Assembly (NCBI GenBank): GCA_964488355.1
Contig: CAZAUJ010000008.1
Span: forward strand, 53,079 to 117,078
Source: Thermoanaerobaculum sp964488355
Lineage (GTDB): Bacteria > Acidobacteriota > Thermoanaerobaculia > Thermoanaerobaculales > Thermoanaerobaculaceae
Direction: 5' to 3'
Length of the DNA stretch: 64,000 nt
Shown here: one piece after another, positions 33,178 through 41,383 of the stretch
Position numbering within the stretch: position 1 is the first letter of the stretch
How the letters are laid out: each line of letters begins with the position of its first letter
The notes under the pieces: model-generated
Seen by the model: the letters and a program-made list of their open reading frames with translations, nothing else
What the model was told of the DNA's origin: nothing
The model's database searches: none
Translations under genes and position numbers: made by a program

Positions 33178-34362
33178 TCACCACGGCTCCTCCCAAGGCA
33201 AAGGGGAAACCACCCGAGTGGTGGCTTGCTGTTGCAGCCTTCGCGCCCAGCCCTCCACATCCAGGCCCTGCTCCGCCTGCTGGCAAACCTTGGGGCTTGT
33301 GCGGGTGGCCGGGTGCAGCGGCTGGAGGAAGGAGCAGCAGTCCTGATGGGGCAAGATGGAGATGTCAAAAGTACCAGCTTTTTCCGCCAGATCGATGATT
33401 TCTTGCTTGTCCAGGCCAATGAGTGGCCGCAGAACGGGCATGTGGGCGGCCCGGTCGATGGCTGCCAGGTTGTCCAACGTTTGGGAGGAAACTTGCCCCA
33501 GCGACTCTCCGGTCGCCAGCGCGAGGCAGCGGTGACGGCGGGCAACGCGTTCTGCCACCCGCAGCATCATGCGCCGGTAAAGCACCACCCGCAACCGCTC
33601 GGGGGCGCTTGTCGCCACCTCCTGCTGAAACTCCCCGAAGGGCACCAGCGTCAACCTGGCACCACCTTGATAGCGAGCCAAAAGCCGCACCAGCTCCTCC
33701 ACCTTGCGCACCGAAGCCTCGCTGGTGTAGGGGGCGGAGTGAAAGTGGATGAATTCTACCTTGGCGCCTCGCTTGAGGGTAAGCAGCGCCGCCACCGGCG
33801 AATCAATACCACCGGACAACAACACCAGGACCTTGCCTGCTGTACCTACGGGCAGCCCCCCGGGACCCACCACGTCCCCCAGCCCCACGTAAAGGCCGTC
33901 GCTTTGTACGTAGACTCGCACGGTGCTGGCCGGTTTTTGCAAATCCACCCGCTTGCCTGATTTTTCTTTGATGAAGGCTCCTAGCCGCACGTGCACCTCT
34001 TCCGAAGTGAGGGGAAAGGCCTTGGAGGAGCGCTTACAGCGCACGGCAAAGCTTTCGCCGCCGAGTAAGGTGGCAAGGTTTTGGCCAACAAAAGCTTCCA
34101 GCTCCTCGTAACTGTGGCCCACGTGGACGGCAGGTATGAGGGTCTTCAGGCCAAACACGGTGGCGAGCCGCTGGCGCACCGCCTGCCAGCTCACCTCCTG
34201 GGTAAAGCGGATAACCACGCGCGAGGGCACCGTCACCGAGGCAAGGGGCAGGCCCGCCAGCGCCCGTTTCACATTAGCCACCAGGGCTCGCTCAAAGTAG
34301 CCACGGTTGTGGCCCTTGAGGATGATCTCGTGGTAGGTGGCCAAAACCGTTCGAGCCCGCAT
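33178..34362 (-). CDS. thiI: tRNA 4-thiouridine synthetase
   Basis: A 394-residue ThiI. It starts with MRARTVLATYHEIILKGHNR, continues through a THUMP RNA-binding region (to about 165), and has the adenylating PP-loop LLSGGIDSPVAALLTLKRG near residue 180. Later blocks ATGESLGQVSSQTLDNL and QDCCSFLQP follow. It lacks the C-terminal rhodanese domain of enteric ThiI, as in many bacteria. It thiolates uridine 8 of tRNA. The ATG at 34362 follows GGAGGGAGG; the frame is open further up but without conserved residues. It reads in the same direction as tRNA-Arg. Confidence 0.94.
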   Translation of the reverse strand: MRARTVLATYHEIILKGHNRGYFERALVANVKRALAGLPLASVTVPSRVVIRFTQEVSWQAVRQRLATVFGLKTLIPAVHVGHSYEELEAFVGQNLATLLGGESFAVRCKRSSKAFPLTSEEVHVRLGAFIKEKSGKRVDLQKPASTVRVYVQSDGLYVGLGDVVGPGGLPVGTAGKVLVLLSGGIDSPVAALLTLKRGAKVEFIHFHSAPYTSEASVRKVEELVRLLARYQGGARLTLVPFGEFQQEVATSAPERLRVVLYRRMMLRVAERVARRHRCLALATGESLGQVSSQTLDNLAAIDRAAHMPVLRPLIGLDKQEIIDLAEKAGTFDISILPHQDCCSFLQPLHPATRTSPKVCQQAEQGLDVEGWARRLQQQATTRVVSPLPWEEPW

Positions 34363-34448
34363 CCTCCCTCCGCTGGCAAGGCTAACATGAAGTGCGCGTT
34401 CCTGGCGCGAGACGGGGAGGCGTTGGCAATGATCGAAATCCCTGAAAG

Positions 34449-34597
34449 CACGGGCGCAAGCCCGTGATGGGTCGCGGGTGTGCCCACCCGCTCGGGTTTG
34501 CTTCCCCACGCGGGCAATGTCACAGGTGTTCGGCCATTGCCAGGGACCGAAGGCCCCAACCACTCCCCGTGGCGCGGCCAAGAAGGGCCCTGGCAAT
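34449..34597. other. Intergenic stretch with tandem hairpins and alternative pairings
   Basis: The 422-base gap 34363-34784 has no convincing gene. It contains a perfect hairpin CACGGGC-GCAA-GCCCGTG (34449-34466) with a GNRA loop and a second one, GCGGGTG-TGCC-CACCCGC (34474-34491). A third stem is GGCAATG (34513-34519) with CATTGCC (34535-34541). The arm ATTGCCAGGG (34536-34545) can also pair perfectly with CCCTGGCAAT (34588-34597), so the last two pairings exclude each other. This is the look of a structured RNA or attenuator. No known family motif (SRP, RNase P, tmRNA) is seen. Confidence 0.4.
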
Positions 34598-34784
34598 CTG
34601 GTGTTTTCTAGCTTTGGCGACCAGTAGGTCTGCCGCCCTCGTGCTTGGGTCAGGACTCCCTGAGAGAAACAGGATCCAGACCAGCAGCAACGCATGGCCA
34701 AAACCAGCAGCCAGGCTCTTGACTTTTTTTCTTATCCTCCGGGTTACCACGCACCCCGCACCCGGGAGGGGGGACAAAGGTATT

Positions 34785-35725
34785 ATGAGACGGGCCTTAC
34801 TTGCCGCATTGTGTTTGTTTGCCGAAGGGGCATGGGCGCAGCTTTGCTCGCCCCTGCAGTTGCGCCCGGCCCCCCGGCCGGATGCCTTGCCTCCGCAGCA
34901 GGACCCTGGCCGGGAAGAGCTGTTTGCCTTGTCCTACGCTGGCGGTCGTTACTTTCGCCGTCACACCTTTTCGCCTGCCCCTGGGGCCAGCGATTTTCGC
35001 CAGCGGCATTATTTCGCCGAGGGCGCGCGTTTTCTCGAGCCGCAGTTTTCGGCCAAGTGAACGAAAACTGGAGGGTGGGTTAAGGCATTCCCTTGAACGG
35101 AATGCGCTCCCTGCGCGGGCTTTACTTTACCGCCTTCGAGCACCTGTATGTCTCCACCGATGGGCGGCAGTGGCAAAAGCTTTGGCCCTTCTCGCCGCAC
35201 ATAGGGTTTCCGGGGCAGTGGACAGGTGGGGCATGGGGTTGGGGCCGGTGGGAGTTTTTGGCGCGCGCGTTTGTGGGTGCACTACCCGGGGCCTGGGGAG
35301 GGGGAGGTGCTCTGCCGTGGTTGCCCCATGGGCGGGGAAACCCCGAGCCCAAAGGCGGCGGTTGTGGCTCAACACGGGGGAGAACTTGGAGCTTGAGGAT
35401 CTGGTGGGGTTGGCGGATTGGGGAAACCTGAGCGAGGGTTTTCGCACCAACATGGGGATTCAGAACCTGTGGGCGGAGCGGGTGCTGGAGGTGGTGTTTC
35501 GCGACGCGAAGGGTCGGGAGCTGGGACGCCGGCAGGTGCGTTTGCGGGCTCTTGAGGGCCTGCGGTCCTTTCGGCCACTTTCGGCCTTTCGGCCGCAGGG
35601 GGTGGAGCTGGCCTCGGCGGTGGTGCGGTTGGTGGGGGCAAAGCCGCGTTTCCACCTACGCCTCACGGGGGGACAACCGCGCGGGCGACGGCAGCACCAT
35701 CCGCGCCTTCAAGCTGCCCTGGTAA
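34785..35725 (+). pseudogene. Frameshifted gene for a secreted protein
   Basis: The ATG at 34785 opens a signal peptide (RRALLAALCLFAEGAWAQ) and a mature start LFALSYAGGRYFRRHTF, but a stop occurs at 35060. Coherent protein sequence then continues in other frames: LRGLYFTAFEHLYVSTDG from about 35108, LNTGENLELEDLVGLADWG from about 35370, FRDAKGRELGRRQVRLRALEG, and finally STYASRGDNRAGDGSTIRAF ending with a stop at 35723-35725. The last part resembles beta-sandwich tails of secreted proteins. At least three shifts are needed. It is either a decayed gene or a region of indel errors. Confidence 0.6.
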
Positions 35726-35780
35726 GGCACAGTGCGCTGAGGCGCGGGTTGCTGCCGGGGGGACGCATAAGCCGGCCGGT

Positions 35781-36680
35781 TTACTCCGGCGCCAGGAACG
35801 TGAGCTTCCAGCCGGGGGCGCCCAGCTCGATAACGTCGCCGGAGGCTAAGAGGCTTTCCACCATCCGTTGTCCGTTAACGAACACGCCGTTGTTGGAACC
35901 CAAATCGCGGATGGTGTAGCCGCGGGCGGAAAGAAAGATCTCCGCGTGCTGGCGGGAAACGGAAGCCTCGGCAATGCAAATGTCGTTGCGCGGGGAACGG
36001 CCAATGGTGGTCACCTGGGCCTTGAGCTGAAACTCCTGGCTCACCCCCTCGGGCGTTTGCACCACAAGGCGCGGCATGGCCAGAGCAATGGTGGCGCCCG
36101 ATTCTTCCGCGGCCGGCTCGGGTGTGGCCATGGCCACGGTGCTTTCTGGGGGTGCCGCTTCCTGCGGGGGCGGGGGTGGTGGTGGCGCCGCCACGGGCGC
36201 TGCTGCCTTGGTTGGCCGCATAGCTCCTTCCAGCTCCGCTTCCTCCAGCACGGCGGCGAGAAAGCGTTCGCGCAGCGCCGCTGCCTCCGCGAGCTGCCCT
36301 TCCACCTCCGCCACCTCCCCTTCCGCTTGGGCCAAGAGCTCAGCAAACTGCGTGGATGTGTACTCGCCCAGGGCGTTGCGGAACTCCACCTCTTCCTTGG
36401 TGAGACGCGCCGCCTGCAGCTTCTTCTCCAGCTCGCTCACCACCGCCTTGAGCTGAGCGTACTCGCCCCTGGCCTTCTCCAGCAGGGGGCGAGCCTGCGC
36501 TTCCAAGGTGGCTAAGCGCCCTTCGTAATCCTTCCGCACCCGGCTGTAAACCTCAGGGGAGACCTGTTCGCGCATGGCCGCCATGCGTTCCAATCGCTCC
36601 TTTAAGGTCAATTGCTCCGCCTTGAGGTGCTTGAGCTCCTCGATGGGGGAGGTATCGATTGCCTCCAGTTCCTTGAGCAT
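35781..36680 (-). CDS. Coiled-coil protein with C-terminal FHA domain
   Basis: A 299-residue cytosolic protein. Residues 1-155 form long heptad-rich helices (LKHLKAEQLTLKERLERM, ARLTKEEVEFRNALGEY). A Pro/Ala-rich linker with eight prolines in a row follows at about 165-210, and residues 215-299 form an FHA domain with GRSPRNDICI, VSRQHAEI and DLGSNNGVFVNG. FHA domains bind phosphothreonine. The ATG at 36680 follows AGGAGG closely. It diverges from a pseudokinase gene, so the two may share signals. Confidence 0.85.
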   Translation of the reverse strand: MLKELEAIDTSPIEELKHLKAEQLTLKERLERMAAMREQVSPEVYSRVRKDYEGRLATLEAQARPLLEKARGEYAQLKAVVSELEKKLQAARLTKEEVEFRNALGEYTSTQFAELLAQAEGEVAEVEGQLAEAAALRERFLAAVLEEAELEGAMRPTKAAAPVAAPPPPPPPQEAAPPESTVAMATPEPAAEESGATIALAMPRLVVQTPEGVSQEFQLKAQVTTIGRSPRNDICIAEASVSRQHAEIFLSARGYTIRDLGSNNGVFVNGQRMVESLLASGDVIELGAPGWKLTFLAPE

Positions 36681-36821
36681 GCTGCCTCCTTTCTCCCGAA
36701 GGTCACGCATCCCACGCCTCGGGGTCGCGTTCGCATTTGCCGCATGCTAGCACCCCCGCGGGAGGGCTGCAAGGCGGGTGGTACACTCAGGGCGTAGAAG
36801 GTGCGGGAAAGGGGTAAGGCA

Positions 36822-39131
36822 ATGCACCAGCTTCCCGACGACAGGCTTGCTCAAGCTTACGCCTTGGAGGACGTGGTGCAGGCGAGTGAGGCCACGGTTG
36901 TCTACCGTGGGCACGCTCGCGCCTCCGGCGATCCGGTAATTGCCAAGGTGCTGCGTTTGCGAGGCAGTGGCGTCGGCGAGGTGCATCGCCTGCGCTTTCT
37001 CAAGGCCGTGAGCGCCCTGATCAAACATGCTCCCGCGGGTGTTCCGCCATTGAAGGACGCCGCCTGGGGTCAGGAGGCGGCCGTTTTGCTTTTTGTCCCG
37101 GTTCCGGGCACTCGGCTGACGCAGCTGCCTGGGCTCAGCCCCCCCCAGGCGGCCCATATCTTGGCGCGGGCTGCTACCGCTCTCGAGACGTTGCACCAAG
37201 CCGGGGTGGCGCATGTGAATCTGGCGCCCGACAACGTCCTGGTGGTTTCGGCGGAAAAGGTATTTTTCACCGGCTTGGGTTGGGGGTTTGTCCGCCTGCC
37301 TACCAGCGGTGCAGCCTTTGCTGCCCCCGAGGTGCGCAAGGCGGTGGATTTGGCCGAACCTCAGCGGTGCGACATCTATTCCCTGGCCTTCCTCACCACC
37401 ACCCTGTTCGAAGCTGATGTGGCCTATGGGGAGGAAGAGGCCCGGGTTCAGCTGCCGCCGAGCGTGCGCGAAAAGCTGCAGCAGGTAGCCGAGCTGGAGG
37501 AGGTGCTGGCTCGTTGCCTGCACCAAGACCCCTTCGAGCGGCCCTCGTCGGTGGCGGTGTTGGCGGAGGCCTTAGCCAACGCTGTGCCTGCGGGGGTTTG
37601 GGAAGAGGAGGGCACTGTTCGCCTGGCTGAGCCCGCACACCCACCAGTGCCTGCGCCCGAGCCGGAGGCCGCTACGGTGGTGAGCCTATCCACCTCGGCC
37701 CTAGCTCAGCCTGCGCTGGCTCCTGGCGAGGAGGCAAGCCCACAGACGGTTACACCGAAGCCTGCCCCGACGGCTGAGCCAGCTGTCAGCCCCGAGCCCC
37801 CACCGGAGGTCCCACCGGAGGCCCCGCCGGTCGTCCAGCCCGTCCAGGCCCCTACGGCTCCTGCCCCTGCCCCCCACCCCCGCAGACGCAGGTGGCTGTG
37901 GCCGGCGCTGGCTGGGCTGGCTCTTGTTTTGGCGGCAGGAGGCGTGCTGCTGTTGCGGCCAGGTGGGAAAGCGCCGGTGCCCACGCCCACACCTCTTCCG
38001 CCCACCCCCTCGCCTTCTCCCGTCCCTACTGCGGTTCCCCAGGTGTCGCCAGCGGCCGGGCTGCTGGATACGGCCCAAGGAGCGCTGCGGGAAGGTGACT
38101 GGGAGGCGGCACGCGAGGCGCTGGCGCACGTTTCTCAGGGCAGCCTCACGGCCGAGGAGCGAGAGCGGTTTCGCCAGCTGGAGCTCGAGGTCTTGGGAGC
38201 GCAACAGCAAGCTGGACTGGCGAGTTTGCGCGCTGCCTGGCGCTCGGGTGACGTGGCAGGGCTGCGTCGGGCTTTGGCCATGTTAGAAAAGGTCGAACCC
38301 GAAAGGCTTTCACCCGAGGACCGATCCCTGCTCAACCAGGCACGGGCGGTGCAACAGACGCTGCGTCGGCTGGCACAGGAGGAGAAGGCGCAAAGGTGGA
38401 AGGAGGTGTTGGAGGAGGGTCGCCAGTTGGAAAGCCTGCTTCCAGGTACGCGCGAGGCGTCGCGAGCACAGGAGCGGGCGGCGCAGGCTCTAGAGGCTCA
38501 GGCGCGAAGCTGGGAAGCTCAGGGACAGCTGGACCAGGCGCTGACCGTGCTTGAGACCCTTGAGCGCTATCTCCCGGCCCGTCCAGGACTAGCCGGTCAG
38601 CTGGAGCGGCTGCGGCACGCGCGGGCGCGGCAGGAAGAGCTGCGGGCGGTGTTGGAGCGGGCAGCGCGCTTGGGCAGGGAAGGTAAGCCCGAACAAGGCT
38701 TAGCCTTGGTTGCCGAGCTGCCGGCCGACCAGCGCGGGGAGGCGCACGTGCAGCGACTCAAGGAGCAGCTGTCGCTACAGCTCGCCCAGCTGGATGCGGG
38801 CGCACCGACGGTGGCCCCGCCCAGCGCCAACTTCAAGTGGGAGTACGCCAAGCGGCAGGTGGCGAAGATCGAAGTTAAGGCGAGCGACGACCACGGGCTG
38901 GCGCGGGTCACGCTGTTTTTCCGCAAGAAAGGGGACAAAAGCTTTCGCAGCGTTCCCATGACCAAGACCTCCAGCGGCACGTTTGGGGCCGAAATTGTGC
39001 CTGCGGTCCACGGCGACCAGGACCTGGAGTTTTACGTACTTGCCGAGGACCACTCCGGCCATCAGGGCCAATTGGGCAGCGAGCAGAGGCCCCTGGAGGC
39101 CAAGCGCAAGCGCGGGCTTTTTGGCTTTTGA
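36822..39131 (+). CDS. Transmembrane pseudokinase with helical and beta-sandwich C-terminal regions
   Basis: A 769-residue protein. Residues 1-250 have the bacterial Ser/Thr kinase fold: the ATP-site Lys42 (PVIAKVL) and CDIYSLAFLT are present. However, HRD reads HVN (131-133), so the catalytic Asp is Asn, and the DFG position reads GLG near 152. It is therefore a pseudokinase. A Pro-rich linker (270-355) leads to a membrane helix at about 358-378. Then come helical repeats of TPR type (to about 660) and a C-terminal beta domain (VAKIEVKASDDHGLARVTLFF). The ATG at 36822 is chosen over a GTG at 36801 on spacing to AAGG. Confidence 0.82.
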   Translation: MHQLPDDRLAQAYALEDVVQASEATVVYRGHARASGDPVIAKVLRLRGSGVGEVHRLRFLKAVSALIKHAPAGVPPLKDAAWGQEAAVLLFVPVPGTRLTQLPGLSPPQAAHILARAATALETLHQAGVAHVNLAPDNVLVVSAEKVFFTGLGWGFVRLPTSGAAFAAPEVRKAVDLAEPQRCDIYSLAFLTTTLFEADVAYGEEEARVQLPPSVREKLQQVAELEEVLARCLHQDPFERPSSVAVLAEALANAVPAGVWEEEGTVRLAEPAHPPVPAPEPEAATVVSLSTSALAQPALAPGEEASPQTVTPKPAPTAEPAVSPEPPPEVPPEAPPVVQPVQAPTAPAPAPHPRRRRWLWPALAGLALVLAAGGVLLLRPGGKAPVPTPTPLPPTPSPSPVPTAVPQVSPAAGLLDTAQGALREGDWEAAREALAHVSQGSLTAEERERFRQLELEVLGAQQQAGLASLRAAWRSGDVAGLRRALAMLEKVEPERLSPEDRSLLNQARAVQQTLRRLAQEEKAQRWKEVLEEGRQLESLLPGTREASRAQERAAQALEAQARSWEAQGQLDQALTVLETLERYLPARPGLAGQLERLRHARARQEELRAVLERAARLGREGKPEQGLALVAELPADQRGEAHVQRLKEQLSLQLAQLDAGAPTVAPPSANFKWEYAKRQVAKIEVKASDDHGLARVTLFFRKKGDKSFRSVPMTKTSSGTFGAEIVPAVHGDQDLEFYVLAEDHSGHQGQLGSEQRPLEAKRKRGLFGF

Positions 39132-39273
39132 GGTCTAGGGGACCAGCCTGGCAGGGGCGGGCTTTGCTGGTTGGATGGGAGCTCCGTTGATCTGAACCCG
39201 AACAGCCGCCTGTCTGCGCGAGCTGGGGCTGGACGCGGTACTCCGTCATTGGGAGCTCCCTAAAACCCCCCTC

Positions 39274-39310
39274 GTCATTGCGAGGCCTGGAAGAGGCCAA
39301 AGCAATCTCG
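39274..39310 (+). repeat. Dispersed palindromic repeat, copy 1
   Basis: GTCATTGCGAGGCC at the left and GGCCAAAGCAATCTC at the right can fold: ATTGC with GCAAT and GGCC with GGCC. Near-identical units occur at the end of the window (63908 and 63944). It lies in the gap 39132-39463, which otherwise holds only the promoter of the next gene. Confidence 0.75.
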
Positions 39311-39388
39311 TGGTTGGAGGCGGTGGTCGTTGGTGGATAGCCTATGGAGCTTCGGGGTTTTCCGGTCGCTTACGGAAGGGAAATACGC

Positions 39389-39417
39389 TTGACGGCCGGG
39401 GTGTTAGATTTTATTTT
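39389..39417 (+). promoter_or_regulatory. Probable sigma-70 promoter of the outer-membrane protein gene
   Basis: TTGACG (39389-39394) and TATTTT (39412-39417) are separated by 17 bases. They lie in an unusually A/T-rich patch 46 bases before the ATG at 39464. Confidence 0.6.
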
Positions 39418-39463
39418 ATGCCCTAGGGAAAGGGCGTTCACTTTCCACAGAAAGGGGGCTCAG

Positions 39464-40138
39464 ATGCTCAGGGCTTTCAAGCTTTTGGTGGTGTTGGCTT
39501 GCGCCTCGCCTGTTTGGGCGCAGAGCTCGCGCGTGGAGCTGGTACCCACGCTGGGCTACAGCTGGGGTGGGAAGATCTTGGTTCAAGAGCGGGCCTTCCA
39601 GTTCAAGGATTTGGACGTGGACTTTTCGTCCTCCGGAAGCTACGGCCTGCGGCTGGATATCCCCTTGGGTCAGTTTTGGGCGCTGGAGCTGCTCGCCCAC
39701 CGGCAGGAGACGCAGCTGAAGGACGACCAGGCCCTGTTCGGCGAGACGCCAGGTGGCTTTATCGAGCCGGGCAGCAAGCACATTTTGGACTTGCAGCTGA
39801 CCACGGCCCAGCTGGGCGTGCTATGGTTCGCCAAGGGTGGACCCGCCCGGTGGCATTTGGGGGCGGCGGCGGGCATCAGCCACGTCAACTTCCTTTTGCC
39901 CATACCCTCCGACACGGTCATGTCCTATAGCTTGGCGGCAGGTGTGCAGCTGGAGCTCTCCGAGCATCTGGCGGTCCGCTTTGAGGGGCGCTACTTTGCC
40001 GCCAACACCGATGAAAACCTCAGCTCCACTTATGTCTTTGCGAATCCGGACTGTCAAGCTCCGTGTTCCTACACCTTCGCGTTTAAGGACTGGCTCAGGC
40101 AAACCTGGCTCACCACCGGTCTGGCCATTCGCTTTTAA
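39464..40138 (+). CDS. Small outer-membrane beta-barrel protein (OmpW/OprG-like)
   Basis: A 224-residue protein with a clear signal peptide (MLRAFKLLVVLACASPVWA) and a mature part of alternating strands (VELVPTLGYSWGG, SGSYGLRLDIPLG, WHLGAAAGISHVNF, LAVRFEGRYFA). It ends in the aromatic-terminated strand WLTTGLAIRF required for barrel assembly. The layout with QLGVLWFAKGG resembles OmpW-like eight-stranded barrels. The ATG at 39464 follows AAAGGGGG. It is followed 26 bases on by the STAS gene. Confidence 0.75.
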   Translation: MLRAFKLLVVLACASPVWAQSSRVELVPTLGYSWGGKILVQERAFQFKDLDVDFSSSGSYGLRLDIPLGQFWALELLAHRQETQLKDDQALFGETPGGFIEPGSKHILDLQLTTAQLGVLWFAKGGPARWHLGAAAGISHVNFLLPIPSDTVMSYSLAAGVQLELSEHLAVRFEGRYFAANTDENLSSTYVFANPDCQAPCSYTFAFKDWLRQTWLTTGLAIRF

Positions 40139-40164
40139 CGAACCGAAGCCCTCGGAGGCTGCCC

Positions 40165-40575
40165 GTGAAGCTGGAGGCGAGAGAGGTGGAGGGTGCGGAG
40201 CTGGTGGCCGTGGGCCAGGGGCTGGAGGGCGAGGTGCTGGCTGCTTTGGCTGAGCTGGTTACCTCGCTTGCCGGCCAAGGGCCGGTGCGCCTGCTGTTGG
40301 ACCTTTCGCGTTGTCCCCACGTGAGCAGCGAGGCCTTGCGCTTTTTCTTGCAGACGGCGCGGCGTCTGGAAAGCCAAAGAGGTGCCTTCGCTTTGCTCTC
40401 GCCTACGCCCGAGGTGGCGCGCATGCTGGAGCTTTCCGGCGTTTCTCGGCTGGTGCGGGTGGCCGGCTCGCTGGCCGAGATGCTTCAGGCGGAAAGGCAG
40501 GCACGGCGTGTGGCGGCCTTAGCGGAGCGGGTAGCGGCGTTACTCGCCCGTGCCGAGGCGAGGGAGCGGGTTTAG
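40165..40575 (+). CDS. STAS domain protein (anti-sigma factor antagonist-like)
   Basis: A 136-residue protein with the STAS fold: GPVRLLLDLSRCPHVSSEALRFFLQTARRL, in which the serine pair after HV occupies the phosphorylation site of SpoIIAA-type antagonists. GAFALLSPTPEVARMLELSGV follows as in the family. A helical, arginine-rich C-terminal tail is extra. The GTG start at 40165 has GGAGG six bases upstream. No anti-sigma kinase is adjacent, but FHA, cyclic-nucleotide and pseudokinase genes are. It converges on the next gene with a 4-base overlap. Confidence 0.8.
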   Translation: MKLEAREVEGAELVAVGQGLEGEVLAALAELVTSLAGQGPVRLLLDLSRCPHVSSEALRFFLQTARRLESQRGAFALLSPTPEVARMLELSGVSRLVRVAGSLAEMLQAERQARRVAALAERVAALLARAEARERV

Positions 40576-41312
40576 CTATGGAACTCCAGCTCCACCAACC
40601 CGAAGCGCACGAGGTCGCCGCTGGCCAGGGGTTGCACCTGACCTGCGGTCAGGCGCACGCCGTTGACGAAGGTGCCGTTGCGCACGCCCACTTCCTCTCG
40701 CAGGTGCCAGACACCGTCCCTCAGGAAAAGGGTGGCGTGACGGCGGCTGGTGGTCTTTTGGCTGTCCAGGCTGGTCAAGTCCACGGTGGGAACCAGGCCG
40801 GTTACCGGGTCTTTGCGACCAATGCCGTTTTCACCTTCCGCGGTGAGGGGAAAGCGCGTGCCGGAGGGGCGGTGCAGCAGGTACGCCGGGCTCAAGGCGG
40901 CCGCTTGGGTGGTGGCTGGGGTGGGCTGGGGCGGAGCCTCCCAGGCCTTGGGCTGGGCCAAGCGCAGTCGGTGGGAAAGCTTGCGCAGCATGCGCACGGC
41001 AATTTCCGGGTCATGGCGGATCAGCTGGTCGAAGGTGGCGCGGTCGATGCGCAGCAGCAGGCAAGGTGTGAGGGTACGGGCGGAAGCGCTGCGCGGCAAC
41101 TCCTCCAGCACCGCCATCTCGCCGAAAAAGTCCCCCTCGCGCAGGGTGACCAGGGGTTGGAGGGTACCACCCGCGTCGGCAAGGATTTCCACCTCCCCTT
41201 CCTGGATGATGTACATGCAGTCGCCGGGCTCGCCGGCGCGGAAAACGAACTCCCCAGCTCGCCGGTGCTCTACCAGCTCGGCCAGCTCAGGGGCCTGGTC
41301 TCCCTGGCTCAT
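40572..41312 (-). CDS. Cyclic-nucleotide-binding / FHA domain protein
   Basis: A 246-residue two-domain protein. Residues about 10-130 form a cyclic-nucleotide-binding domain, with the phosphate-binding cassette seen as GDFFGEMAVLEELPRSASART. Residues about 150-246 form an FHA domain (NGIGRKDPV, TSRRHATLFLRDG, GVRNGTFVNG). There is no DNA-binding helix-turn-helix, so it is a signal integrator rather than a CRP-type regulator. The ATG at 41312 follows AAGGAGG. It diverges from the sigma-54 activator, whose start is 71 bases away, and could be its sensory partner. Confidence 0.85.
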   Translation of the reverse strand: MSQGDQAPELAELVEHRRAGEFVFRAGEPGDCMYIIQEGEVEILADAGGTLQPLVTLREGDFFGEMAVLEELPRSASARTLTPCLLLRIDRATFDQLIRHDPEIAVRMLRKLSHRLRLAQPKAWEAPPQPTPATTQAAALSPAYLLHRPSGTRFPLTAEGENGIGRKDPVTGLVPTVDLTSLDSQKTTSRRHATLFLRDGVWHLREEVGVRNGTFVNGVRLTAGQVQPLASGDLVRFGLVELEFHS

Positions 41313-41383
41313 AGACGGAGCCTCCTTCTCGCGCTGCCACACCCTACGGGATGCTGGCAGTGTCGTCAAGGGGGAGGGTTTTA

